DNA of 64,000 bases, taken from the NCBI GenBank assembly GCA_022577435.1, contig JAKOON010000009.1, positions 2,815,754 to 2,879,753 on the forward strand. Reading direction: 5' to 3'. A program made the position numbers and the translations under genes. Under the pieces are notes generated by a model. It was not told the origin of the DNA, made no database searches, and saw only the letters and a program-made list of their open reading frames with translations. Shown here one piece after another: positions 1-10,383 of this stretch. The stretch comes from Embiotoca jacksoni (taxonomy: Eukaryota > Chordata > Actinopteri > Embiotocidae). Numbering within the stretch: the stretch's first letter is position 1; each line of letters opens with the position of its first letter.

Positions 1-1702
1 TCCCCCCCTCCCGTGTTGGGGGACTCTGCGCTGCTCAGCGGGGGGTTGTAAAGAGGCCACCCGCCGCCCACAGAGTGCAATGGGAGAACCGGCGTCCCAG
101 TGTACAGCCGCGCAGATTTGATTTCTCTTAAAAGATGAAGAAAGGAAGAAGAGAAGCCGCAGAGCCATCAGGATGCAAACGACCACAGTTTAAAAAAAAT
201 AAATAAAAAAAAAAAAGACACACAAATGTAAGTCTGCTGTAACTGTAAGCAGCATTTTGGGCTGTAATTAATTCTCCTACTCTTTGGGCCTCAGCCTAAA
301 GCGCTGCTTCTCCCACATTACAAACACACATTTCCACGGTGCCTCGGTGGCTTCAGCTTTCATTCCTACATTTTGAGTCGGGCCAGAGACCTTTGTTGCA
401 TTTCATTCCCCTCCTCTCTCTCTCCTCACTTCCTGTCAGCTGTCTCCTGCTGACTTCATACTAGGGACATACAAATGTCTATTACGTATCGATGATTTAC
501 TTACTTCTGATGGTATTTGGCAGATAGTTTGATTTTGATACATTAACCTACATTAATAAAGTGAAGGAGAATTGAATTGAGTTACGTTTGTGGTGCTCAC
601 GTCATAAAAAAAATAAATGGGAGCAACACATTTATCCAAAGATGGTGTCCTTTTTATTCTGGGACAATATACCGTTTTGTTTTTTTTTTACTGTCATTTT
701 AATCAACTGACACACAGCGAGGTCTGTGGATCGTTTCCAAAGAGATTCATGGATTTTTTTTTTTTTTTTTAAACATAATTTAATGTGACAATGCCAACAA
801 ACAAAATTCAGTTCATTCAGCTCAATAATCTTGGAGTGGAGGCAGAGACTGAAAACCTTTAAAAACACAAAAGAGTTCAATAACAAAAGCACCTTCATGC
901 GAGGACATGTGGTCCTCAAGTGTAGAAATACACAATAAGTCTTCTCATTTCAGAGGATTTCTGCCCACGTAATTGGAGACTCAAGTGGATTTAAGATTAG
1001 GAGCTAAACAGCTCGTTTGATTGACACAAATTAGACAACAAAGATTGAAAAGCAGGAGATCTATACGAAGAAAAATAGTCATTATTGGGATTTGTTTTTA
1101 AAATCTTTATTGTTGGGGCACTGTGGGGAACCAACAAATCAGGGAGACACTTCTAAAAAGTTCCTCCCGATTGTTAACTGATGAACGCATTTTGTTTCAG
1201 TTTCCCGATGGTTTTTCTGTCTCGTCTTTCGAAACGAGAACAGACAGAAAAAGTTTACCGCAGTGCAGAAAAGTGAGTGCAAATTGAGCTCTTGAAAGTG
1301 TGAAATAAAGGCTACTTGCGAATGCGCAGTTAAAACATAACCACCTGCAGTTTAAACAGCAGAATCAACAAGCAGCGCTCCAGATTTAGAGCTGTCGACG
1401 CAAGGGAGAACATTACACTGAATAGATTAATCAGGAGGGGAGGAGCGCGCTGTCACACTCATTCACACAACACAATTGTCACGGCACATGACATATGTTA
1501 AGATTGATGATCTTTACTTCACATTCACTTTTTTCTACCCTCCTAATCCTGTTTTTATCGCCGTTAAACCTTTCAGTTTATTTTATGTCGCTTTTCACCT
1601 CAGACACAGATGGTGAAAATACCGTAAAAGTATGTAAATATTATGTGTTGTACCTCTTTTTGTTCTTCACGTGCCTTCTTCATCCTCTTCATCCCACCAC
1701 AG
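1..1702 (+). other. tfap2e intron (3' part) at the left edge
   Basis: No coding exon was recognised here; the short AP-2 exon that should precede 1703 was looked for and not found. The sequence is AT-rich with A and T runs (about 190-214, 680-690 and 753-770). The 3' end has a pyrimidine tract and CAG acceptor at 1700-1702. The open frame that runs from 1495 into the exon is intronic read-through. Confidence 0.6.
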
Positions 1703-4508
1703 TTCCCATCCCGTCCAAGCTGAACGGCTCGTCCCTGTCGGCCCTGTCCCTCTGTAAGGAGGGCCTCGGTATGGGAGCCGTGTCCAACCCGGCCGAGGTC
1801 TTCTGCTCCGTCCCGGGTCGCCTGTCGCTGCTCAGCTCCACCTCCAAGTACAAGGTGACGGTCGGGGAGGTGCAGCGGCGCCTCTCCCCACCTGAGTGCC
1901 TCAACGCTTCTCTCCTGGGTGGAGTCCTCCGCAGGTGAGAGGAGGAAGAAGAAGAAGAGATGTTGTTTATTTTTATCATTTTTGGGAGTCAAATTAGGAC
2001 TCAAAGGCCTGCAGTCAAAAACAAAAATATAAATTAAATCAATGATTCATGACCTTTGCTTTTTTTTTTTTCTTCTTCTTCATAAATAATGAGTTTTACC
2101 TCTGTGTGCCTCTAAAATGTAGTAAAATAAAGTCTGGGAAGGAAGCAGCTGTCATTGGTTGAAATGATCACAGCAATCTTTGACAAGCAGTCTTATTTAG
2201 ACAGTGGTCAGCGGTACAGAATCACAAGCCTTAAAGTTTGAGAACAAATGCAGATAAAACAGCTTTTTTGACGTAGCGGTCATCTGCAAACTCAACCATA
2301 AACATACATGTTGGAAGTTCAAGTTCAAATCATTACAATTCAGCATTTAAAGGTCCGGTGTGTTCGATGTTGCAGGAATTTATTGGCAGAAATAGAATAT
2401 AGTATTCATTGTAATGTTTTGAGGAGTGTAAAATCACCTTGTTATGTTTTTGTTACATTAGAATGAGCCCTTCATATCTGCACAGGGAGAGGGTCCTCTT
2501 TAATGGAGCGCGCCATGTAGCACCGCCATGTTTCTACAGTAGCTTAAAGACAAACAGGAGTTTTGCTTCTCCTACGGTGGCCACGTAGGTTCACTTGGCT
2601 CAGTTGGTTACAATCTGCAACCTCACCGCAAGATGCTACTAAATCCTGCACACTGCTCCTTTAAATCAGTGAACAACACCAGCAGTAAGTAGACAGATTA
2701 GATGGTGTTAAATCATTTGTGTGGCAATAATAACAATAAATAATCCAACAAAAATAAACAAAGAAATCCATCGCAAAAGAGAAAGAAAAAAAAAAAATCA
2801 CTTCTCAATCATCAACCGATGCCTGAATGATCAATAACGACAACGCAGCTGAGATCCAGTGAGCATCAGAAGATGATATTTAATACTGTAAAGACGATCG
2901 ACTTAATTAGACCTCGAAGCGAGTGAAATAACTGGACCTGTTAAGTACCCGTGTCTGAGCACCTGATGTGATTCACTGACCTGGAGCAATCTCAACATGA
3001 GAGAGGATCTTGGAAGCCTCCACCAACCTTTACACTGCATTTTAAATCAAAATATAACAAGCTCAATTGTATAGCAAGTCCTGGTGCTTTACTGCACAGA
3101 GTTGCTGCTTTATGGCACCAAAGGAAAAAAAAAAAAAAAAAAAAAAAAAAAGCTGCTCTGTTGTTCCAGCGCCAAAAGACGCAGCAGTTCCAGGACTCTT
3201 CGAGTAATGAAAAACACGACATGTGACATGTTTATCTTCTTCAGAAACGGCAAAACAGAAGAGGAATTTATAGTTTTAACTCTGCCAAACAATGGCATCA
3301 TGAATAAAACAGATGGAAGAGTTGAAAGTTACCAAACATCTTCTTTTCCATACTTATTTATATACTTATTCCACACTTATTTTTTTTTTTTATTGTTTTA
3401 ACTGTGTAATGTGTAACTAAGCATGGGATCGAGCTCCCTTCCTTACTTTAGATCTGTGGAATATAATTTCTATAAAGTTATTTTATGTAAAAACGCTTTA
3501 CATCTCCATGATTCAGGCTCTTGGTGTAAACTTCCTTTGCGACGTGCACCATACACAAGAACAATTTTTTTTCCCTTCCCCCCCACCTCCCCCCAACGAA
3601 GCTTTTCAGAGTAAGATCGCTTTAATTTAACTACGGGGGCCAGGGCTGAGGACCCGAAATGGGTCATGAGACTAAATCACAAGAGAAGCAATGTGGTTTA
3701 ATGAACTGCGGCCTCGAGGCAAAGAGAACAACTTTATGATTTGGGTTTCGGGCTGAAATACTTTAAGAGGACATAATTAAAAGATCTAAAGGGGTAGTAA
3801 AAACCCCAGTCGCTCCTCCGCAGAGAGATACGAGCTACCACAGCGATAACAATACATTACAGCCTATCATTTCCAGGCACTTGAATATTTTACTTTGTAC
3901 AGATTAAAAAAAAAATTAACTCCACCAGTTATTTGACACCTATATGAACTATTATATATAAACTATACGATCAGTTTATAAATTATAATGCATTGTGTAA
4001 ATAAACCAATCAACAGTATATATGGTAGTTAACTCTTCCTACTACTTCCAGAGTAGTACATCACTATGATCTATTATCATGAGATATAACAATGTTCAGA
4101 GGTCGTTTTCTGATAATACTGCAATGCTTTTACTGCAGGATGTATTTTAACACTGTGGTGTTACTACTTTTATTTCCAGCTGCTTATCATATAAATACCA
4201 AGAAATATTTCTATATGAATTAAAATTGAAATTTGCTTCATTTTATCTTAAAAGTTATACATGTGGAGAATCAAAAACTCCTAAACACTTGTCTAAATGA
4301 TGAATCGTGTTTGATTAAAGTGTGTCCAGCTAATTGTTGTGTTATTAAACAATGTTAACGCTTAAGTGATTTTAAATTGAATCGTATGAGAAGAAACGCA
4401 GGACAGTAAAGCCATAAGCAGAGGATGAAAGGCAGAACAGGAAAAAAAAAAAAAAAATACTGGATACTATCGGTGTTGACAGGGAACATAGGGAGATTTC
4501 AGCTTCAT

Positions 4509-4582
<74 letters not shown>

Positions 4583-4691
4583 AGATATACAGAGATAAGA
4601 CGCACATACAGAGGGACACAAAGAAACACATTCACTTCAACAAACACACAAAACACCACAACAAAACTCATTAAGACAAACACACACACAC

Positions 4692-4755
<64 letters not shown>

Positions 4756-4930
4756 ACGGACCATCTCCTAAAAACTGCTCTCTCTGTTTCCCCGTCTCCC
4801 CTCAGGGCGAAGTCAAAGAATGGTGGCCGCTGTCTGAGAGAGCGTCTGGAGAAGATTGGCCTCAACCTGCCCGCCGGGCGACGCAAGGCAGCCAACGTCA
4901 CTCTCCTAACATCTCTAGTGGAGGGTAGGG

Positions 4931-5010
<80 letters not shown>

Positions 5011-7560
5011 ATACAGTGACCTGCATATATCCCGACAGATAGAGACACATATTCACACAGAAATATCCTCGCATGAACACACATGAATAAACAGCCGCAG
5101 CATGGATGGCTGCATGTGTGTGCGTGTGCGCACACGAGTGGAGGGTGTGATTTGAAAAGCTGAAGCTGCAGCACAAAGCCAAAGAGCAGTGAACTGTTTG
5201 ACTGGTGAAAGTGAGAAAAATGGCTGCGGAGTTAGTCTGCTGACCCGACCTGACCGCGGCAGTTACACCAGTTGATTGTGTCATTTGTTTATTTGGATAA
5301 TTATTTGATATGAATTCTGCAACTGAAGCACTCTGACAGACATAGTAGCTGCTTTTTTTTTCTTGTTTTTTTTTTTTGCTCGACAAGCAGAAGACTACTT
5401 TTTTTATTTTATTTTTTTAAATTTTAGCACTGTGCTAAATTTGACTGGGTTCTCTTTTTAATCTCTCTTCTCCTCCTCCTCCAGGTGAGGCCGTCCATCT
5501 GGCGCGGGACTTCGGTTATGTGTGTGAAACAGAGTTTCCAGCCAGAGCCACAGCTGAGTATCTGTGCAGGCAGAGCGAGCCCGACCAGCTCCCAACACGA
5601 CGCAGCATGCTGCTCGCCACCAAGTGAGTGGCTCCTCCCTCCTTCTGCATATTTTATTCTTAAATTCATCTTGTATGAAATAGCTTTTTTTTTTTTTTTT
5701 TTTTTTTAAGGATGAGGCTGGCTCATGTAAAGACCAAAACCAGGACTCAGTTTCTCAACTTTCCAAACTGGTGCCTTTCACGCCCCGAAAAGGTTAAATA
5801 ACTTCCTGAAACCGCTCGACACTCCTAGGCTGGCTCCGCCCAAATATTGCTTCCAGCTTTCATTTGCTGTCGTTATAGTCTGGAAACCCTGTTGGCATTC
5901 GGTTTGGACAGCCAAAGTGAAAAGTTTGTTTTCTAAGCGTTTGCGACACGAGGAAAAAGAAGTTGAGGACACGGTGTGGCACTCTGCTCACATTGAAGGA
6001 AGATCTGTATATAACTTGGTGGGTTTCGGCCCAGAACATACATCATAGAGACTCACAGGTCCATGCTGATTGGATAAAGGTTGCTCCAATAGTTTCAACC
6101 CAATCCGGAGGTCTCCGCCCATTAAGATGCAACAACTGAAAATAATCCAGCAGGCGAGGACACTGCAGTTCACAGCAAACAATAACCAAACAGGTGCAAA
6201 GAGTACATTTGTTGGGAAGTATTTACAACTGGGTAGTGAATATTTACCGTATGTAGATCTGACACAACCACCACTGCTACAAATACTTTATGTTTTTGTT
6301 TTTTGACTGTAAGAAAAATATAGACAACTCGTATTGAATATGACAGACAAGATCAGAGTAAAATGCTTCAAACATTTAGCTTCTAATAAAAAAAAATTTT
6401 TTAAAACACCAGAGAAGTTTTGAATTTCTTTCCATACTTGATTTCATTCTCGAACTTGGAAACAGTAAAATTACTCATTGAAAAGTCCACTTGACTTAAA
6501 CTTGACGAAGGCCATGAGAGGTGGCTGAAAGCTCTGAAAAAAGCTTTGTTCGTTGATGAAAGAAAAAAACGAAACATTCTGTGCAATGGGAACTGTTACA
6601 TTTCTATAACTGGGAAAGATTAAAGTTGATGTGCGTGTTTATAGTACACGATTGTTTGCGTTCTCCGAAAGACTTTGAAGGAGTACAAATGTTTACTTTG
6701 ACAGATATTTTGGGTTCCAACGAGGGTTACGACTAGCCTCGCTCTGCCCGCTTATTGCTCACAGCTTTCATTCCCCCCCCCATGATTACGGTCTGGAAAC
6801 CCTGTTCACATTGAGGTCTGGAAACCCTGTTTACATTGAGGTCTGGAAACCCTGTTTACATTGAGGTCTGAAAATCCTGTTTACATTGAGGTCTGGAAAC
6901 CTTGTTCACATTGAGGTCTGAAAACCCTGTTTACATTGAGGTCTGGAAACCCTGTTTACATTGAGGTCTGGAAACCCTGTTTACATTGAGGTTTGCCCAG
7001 CAAACTGTGATGGGAGGACCAATCAGTGACCAGTAGGGGTGGCTATGTGCAATGAAGTCGCTCTAGAGTTTTAGGGCACAACATGTGGTACATGGTGTTC
7101 AAACGCTGCTCAAAATTAAGTCAAGGTCCAGATCCATATTTTAAAACCAGACTATGCAATGACAAAATTCATTAAAAAAAATACGGGCATGTTGTGTACT
7201 ATTTTTCTAAAGGCTAACTTGGACACCACTGACCACTAGTTTGTCAGTAGCTGAGTATATCTAAGAGCAACCTAATGCCTCGTCTCTTTTCTTCGCAGGG
7301 AAATCTGTAAAGAGTTTGTGGACCTGATGTCCCAGGACCGCTCTCCGCTCGGCGGCAGTCGACCCACTCCCTGCCTGGAGCCCGGCGTGCAGGGAAGCCT
7401 CACCCACTTCAGCCTGCTCACCCACGGCTTCGGTACCCCCGCCATCTGCGCAGCGCTCTCCGCCTTCCAGAGCTACCTGATGGAGGCGATCAAAATGCTG
7501 GACAAAGGAGAGGGAGGAGGGAAGAGCCACCACGACAAGGAGATGAAGCACCGCAAATAG
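1703..7560 (+). CDS. tfap2e: Transcription factor AP-2 epsilon, C-terminal exons (5' part outside window)
   Basis: Sequence-specific nuclear transcription factor of the AP-2 family, which binds GC-rich sites as a dimer. Four exons are seen: 1703-1934, 4806-4924, 5485-5623 and 7299-7560 (TAG at 7558-7560). All have AG/GT borders and phases that join cleanly into 249 full codons plus a stop. The first exon carries the family signature [20 protein letters not shown] and the start of the basic region. The 119-bp exon carries [20 protein letters not shown], the basic/helix-span-helix junction. The next has [17 protein letters not shown], and the last has [19 protein letters not shown] and the family C-terminal end KHRK. 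The VTVGEVQRR variant and the psmb2 neighbour favour the epsilon paralog over alpha, beta or gamma. Exon 1703 starts in phase 1, as AP-2 exon 4 does; the transactivation exons must lie left of the window. Family certain, paralog very likely. Confidence 0.93.
2346..2665. mobile_element. MITE-like non-autonomous element, copy 1
   Basis: About 320 bp bounded by imperfect terminal inverted repeats: TTTAAAGGTCCGGTGTGTTC on the left and, reverse-complemented from the right end, AAAGGAGCAGTGTGCAGG. Internal text (ATTTATTGGCAGAAATAG; GGTTACAATCTGCAACCTCA) resembles a very common short element of teleost genomes. There is no open reading frame. A second copy, inverted, lies at 26698-26997. The superfamily (hAT-like is possible) was not determined. 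Confidence 0.7.
3123..3151. repeat. Poly(A) run
   Basis: Uninterrupted A homopolymer of about 28 bases in the tfap2e intron. It may be the tail of an old retroelement, but no body was recognised. Confidence 0.7.
4510..4578. repeat. (CA)n microsatellite, upstream array 1
   Basis: About 34 uninterrupted CA units in the tfap2e intron, some 230 bp before exon 4806-4924, CA on the sense strand. Confidence 0.95.
4681..4757. repeat. (CA)n microsatellite, upstream array 2
   Basis: Nearly pure CA array ending 48 bp before the 3' splice site of exon 4806-4924, between the likely branch region and the second CA array. Confidence 0.95.
4932..5007. repeat. (CA)n microsatellite immediately after a tfap2e donor site
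   Basis: About 38 CA units starting only 7 bp after the exon end at 4924 (donor GTAGGG). In transcribed orientation the RNA is a CA repeat, a known hnRNP L binding sequence. Confidence 0.95.
5815..5930. repeat. Diverged dispersed repeat, copy A
   Basis: Shares ordered blocks with 6720-7010: a CTCCTAGGCTGGCTCCGCCC-like start, a CAGCTTTCATT core, then AGTCTGGAAACCCTGTTGGC and GGTTTGGACAGCCAAA. This copy has only one GTCTGGAAACCCTG unit. Family not identified. Confidence 0.5.
6790..6989. repeat. 25-bp minisatellite, 8 units
   Basis: Eight head-to-tail units beginning GGTCTGGAAACCCTG and ending ACATTGA, starting at 6790, 6815, 6840, 6865, 6890, 6915, 6940 and 6965. The period is exactly 25 bp, with one to three substitutions between units. 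A single related unit is present at about 5878, in the diverged copy A. Confidence 0.93.
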
Positions 7561-7994
7561 AGGGGGAGGGGGCCAAACGGGTGTGGATGGACGAAACGGG
7601 ACGAGCGGCAGGAGGGCAGAGAAAAGACTGACTGGCGCCCCTCCGCGTCTTTACCTTCGCCCTCAGGATAAAAACTGAGACTTTTACCTCCCAGAAACCT
7701 CCGCGGCCCCTCTCGTCGTCGAGGAGGCGGGGTCTTTGATGATATCTGTACTGTAATGTGTGTCCACAACCACCTCACTCAAAATGACGCATGGACCTCT
7801 CTTCTCAGTAGCCGGTTTGTGTCACGATGGCGTCCACTCAGCATCTCTTCAAGGATGAGTTCCCACATATGGCAGTGTGCTTACATTTACCCCCCCCCCC
7901 CTGCTCTTTTTATTTACTTTGGTAAACATGTCAACTTTATGTGTGTTTTAGAAGCCCCTGCTGGTCATCACACACACACACACACACGCACACG

Positions 7995-8026
<32 letters not shown>

Positions 8027-8415
8027 CACACACTGTTCGGACTGAACTCACCTGGGAAGCGTCGTAAGCCATATCGGAGATGACAACCTGCTCTGTGCTC
8101 CTCTTGAACTTTTTGGGAGACTTTTATCTCCACCTGATTGGACAAGCACCGCTTCCATATGTAGTTCTTCATCGTGGGTGGTCATGGGAAATCGAGTTCT
8201 CTGGGCTCTCTTGCGGTGGGGTGAGGAGGAGTGAGAGGCAGCTAAAGGAGATTTGTTTTCTTTTATTTTGAAGTACTGCGTGTTGGTAACTTAAGAAAAA
8301 TTACACAAATCATTTTGTACTTTCTGTGTATGTTTATTATTAATGTTATTACTGTTGTTATTATTATTGTATTACGGCATAAATGTAATATATTATTAAA
8401 GAATTAAGAACTGAT
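7561..8415 (+). other. tfap2e: tfap2e 3' UTR (inferred)
   Basis: Follows the TAG at 7558-7560. It contains a CA microsatellite (7968-8033) and an AT-rich end with an ATTAAA polyadenylation-type hexamer at 8395-8400. The 3' end is inferred; no other good AATAAA lies between the stop and this point. Confidence 0.5.
7968..8033. repeat. (CA)n microsatellite in tfap2e 3' UTR
   Basis: CA array with a few CG interruptions, on the sense strand of the tfap2e transcript. Confidence 0.93.
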
Positions 8416-9388
8416 CGGTTGAGTTTCATGAGTCTGTTTTAACGTCAGATAAAAAGTAACGGCACCGCTGTTAACTTCTGATGCCCTCGACTTTTAAATG
8501 CAAAAGTGATCATGGGGTTTTATTTGCTTTTATTGTGTATTTATTGTTAATGCTTTCACTTCTCTTTCACTCTGTCACAATAATGACACTTTTATGTATT
8601 TAAAGTCTGCTGTTACTTCAACAGAAACATCTTCGCAAAGACCACCAATTAACTTTCGTTCATTATTGATATAATCCAAGTCCATTTTTTTTTTTACCAT
8701 TTTACTCAGTTAATCGTTTAGATCAAAGCAATGTCTTGGAGCTCAAAGTGCCATCTTTTAAACTGATTGACTAATAGTCCAAAACCAAAAAGATATTACA
8801 TTTAAAATCATATTAAACAGAAAAAAAACCGCAACAAAATCAATGAATGTTTGGGATTTTCGACTGCTTCGGTTCAGACTTCAAATGTATTCAAAACTAC
8901 TACTAGATCCGTTGCCATAGGACTTAAACATTCATGGTCCCCACGGGGGACACCAATCCTCTAACTTTTCTTCCAGCACCTGTGCATTGAGTGAATTTCT
9001 CAACATCTTCTGAACCAACGAACGTGGAAAAAGTCATGGTTTGATTTGTGACCTGAAAAAAAAATGTATGATAGTCCTCTCAGACTCAGCTGTTCTTGGT
9101 GTTCAGATCTTAGTAGCTAACACGCTAGGCTGAGATAGTAACATAGTACTATTATGCATCACCTTTGAAACATCAGTGTGCCAGCATCGTCTTACCAGCG
9201 CGCATCCGTTAGTTAAAACACACTCCCCGGCCAGATGCGTGCACGTACGGCTGCTGACACCGCAAAAGCAGAATATTTCTATTTATACAACTTTCTGAAG
9301 TCCACCACGAGCAACACGAGTGGAAAAGACTGTCTTGCACTGAGCCCCTGTTACAGCAATGCCAGCGTGGGTGCAGCCATGTCTGGTT

Positions 9389-9392
<4 letters not shown>

Positions 9393-9432
<40 letters not shown>

Positions 9433-9457
9433 CATTTAACCATCAATACAATACTAA

Positions 9458-9492
<35 letters not shown>

Positions 9493-9516
9493 CATTTAAC
9501 CATCAATACAATACTA

Positions 9517-9553
<37 letters not shown>
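9393..9553. repeat. Poly(A)-plus-30-mer tandem unit, period 60 bp
   Basis: A-run (9393-9430), then a 30-bp word beginning GACATTTAACCATCAATACA (9431-9460), a 30-A run (9461-9490), the same 30-bp word unchanged (9491-9520), then another A-run to 9553. The identical words 60 bp apart indicate a recent tandem duplication. Confidence 0.9.
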
Positions 9554-9555
<2 letters not shown>

Positions 9556-9754
9556 TCGTGCCAGTCTAAAAACGAGCACAAATTCCTTAATCCAGCGCAG
9601 ACTCAGCAACCTCACGTGTTCACCCCTCAAGGGGCCACTCGTACAAAAAAAAATACAAAATAAATCAGGGCCCCGTCTCGGCGTGCAGAGATCCAGCAGG
9701 GGCCCCCGATTGGAGACGGCGGCTGCAGCCCCGAACCGAACGCCGTACCTGGGA

Positions 9755-10200
9755 ACAACTCCCTCCCTCCCCCCCTCCTCCTCCTCCTCACCTCAACCCA
9801 TCTGGTCCCCCCCCCCACCATTTCTCCCACCGACCACCTCTCACCTCCGCTTGCACAGTCCTTCACTTTATTTAACCGGGACGAGGCTCTCGACGCAATT
9901 ACTGCTTTCCAGGGAACGCACACGTACACTCGTCGCCCGCTCGTAACACTCTCCAACATCACTCATCCCCTACCTGCCGTATCTTCCTGTCTCTCCTCCC
10001 ATCTCATTACCCTCCTGTGTCGTCGTCTCCCCCCCCCCCCCCTTCTCCTTCCCTCTCCCATCCCCATCCCTTCATCTCCCTCTCTGTAACCTAACTTCCC
10101 CCCCCCCTCCCCTTCTCCTCCCCCCCATCCCCCTCCCTCCCATTCTCTCCCTCTATCTGACACTCGGCGGGCCGCTCTCCATCTCTCTCTCTGTGCCTCC
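9755..10200. repeat. Pyrimidine-rich low-complexity stretch
   Basis: C/T-rich on the + strand with repeated CCTCCC, CTCCTCCT and C-runs (about 9810, 10030-10042 and 10099-10107). No unit is regular enough to be called a satellite. Confidence 0.6.
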
Positions 10201-10312
10201 AGGCAAACATATGCTGCTCTTCCCGTCAGATTCCGGTGTGTTTGAGAGAGGAGGGATTGTTTAATGTTTATTAATCACCTGTCTGTGGCGGAGAGAGGAG
10301 ACGATGATAGAG

Positions 10313-10381
<69 letters not shown>
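10313..10381. repeat. (CA)n microsatellite with a CG core
   Basis: CA array interrupted by a short alternating GCGCGCG segment near 10355-10363. Alternating purine-pyrimidine throughout. Confidence 0.93.

Positions 10382-10383
<2 letters not shown>

Larger units (their letters stand above)
1935..4805 (+). other. tfap2e intron between exons 1703-1934 and 4806-4924
   Basis: Starts GTGAGA and ends CTCAG. It holds a MITE copy (2346-2665), an A-run (3123-3151), AT-rich filler and two CA microsatellites (4510-4578 and 4681-4757) just before the acceptor. No further exon was recognised. Confidence 0.7.
5624..7298 (+). other. Last tfap2e intron, repeat-rich
   Basis: Donor GTGAGT at 5624, acceptor CGCAG at 7294-7298. 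It contains a T-run (5682-5707), two diverged copies of one repeat element (about 5815-5930 and 6720-7010) and the 25-bp minisatellite that lies inside the second copy. No coding exon was recognised. Confidence 0.7.

Noticed and set aside
4372..5174. Cys-Val repeat open frames on - over tfap2e
   Set aside because: CA/GT microsatellites read as alternating Cys-Val.
6790..6989. Possible CRISPR-like array (regular 25-bp repeats)
   Set aside because: Units are directly adjacent with no spacers, inside a vertebrate intron; it is a minisatellite.
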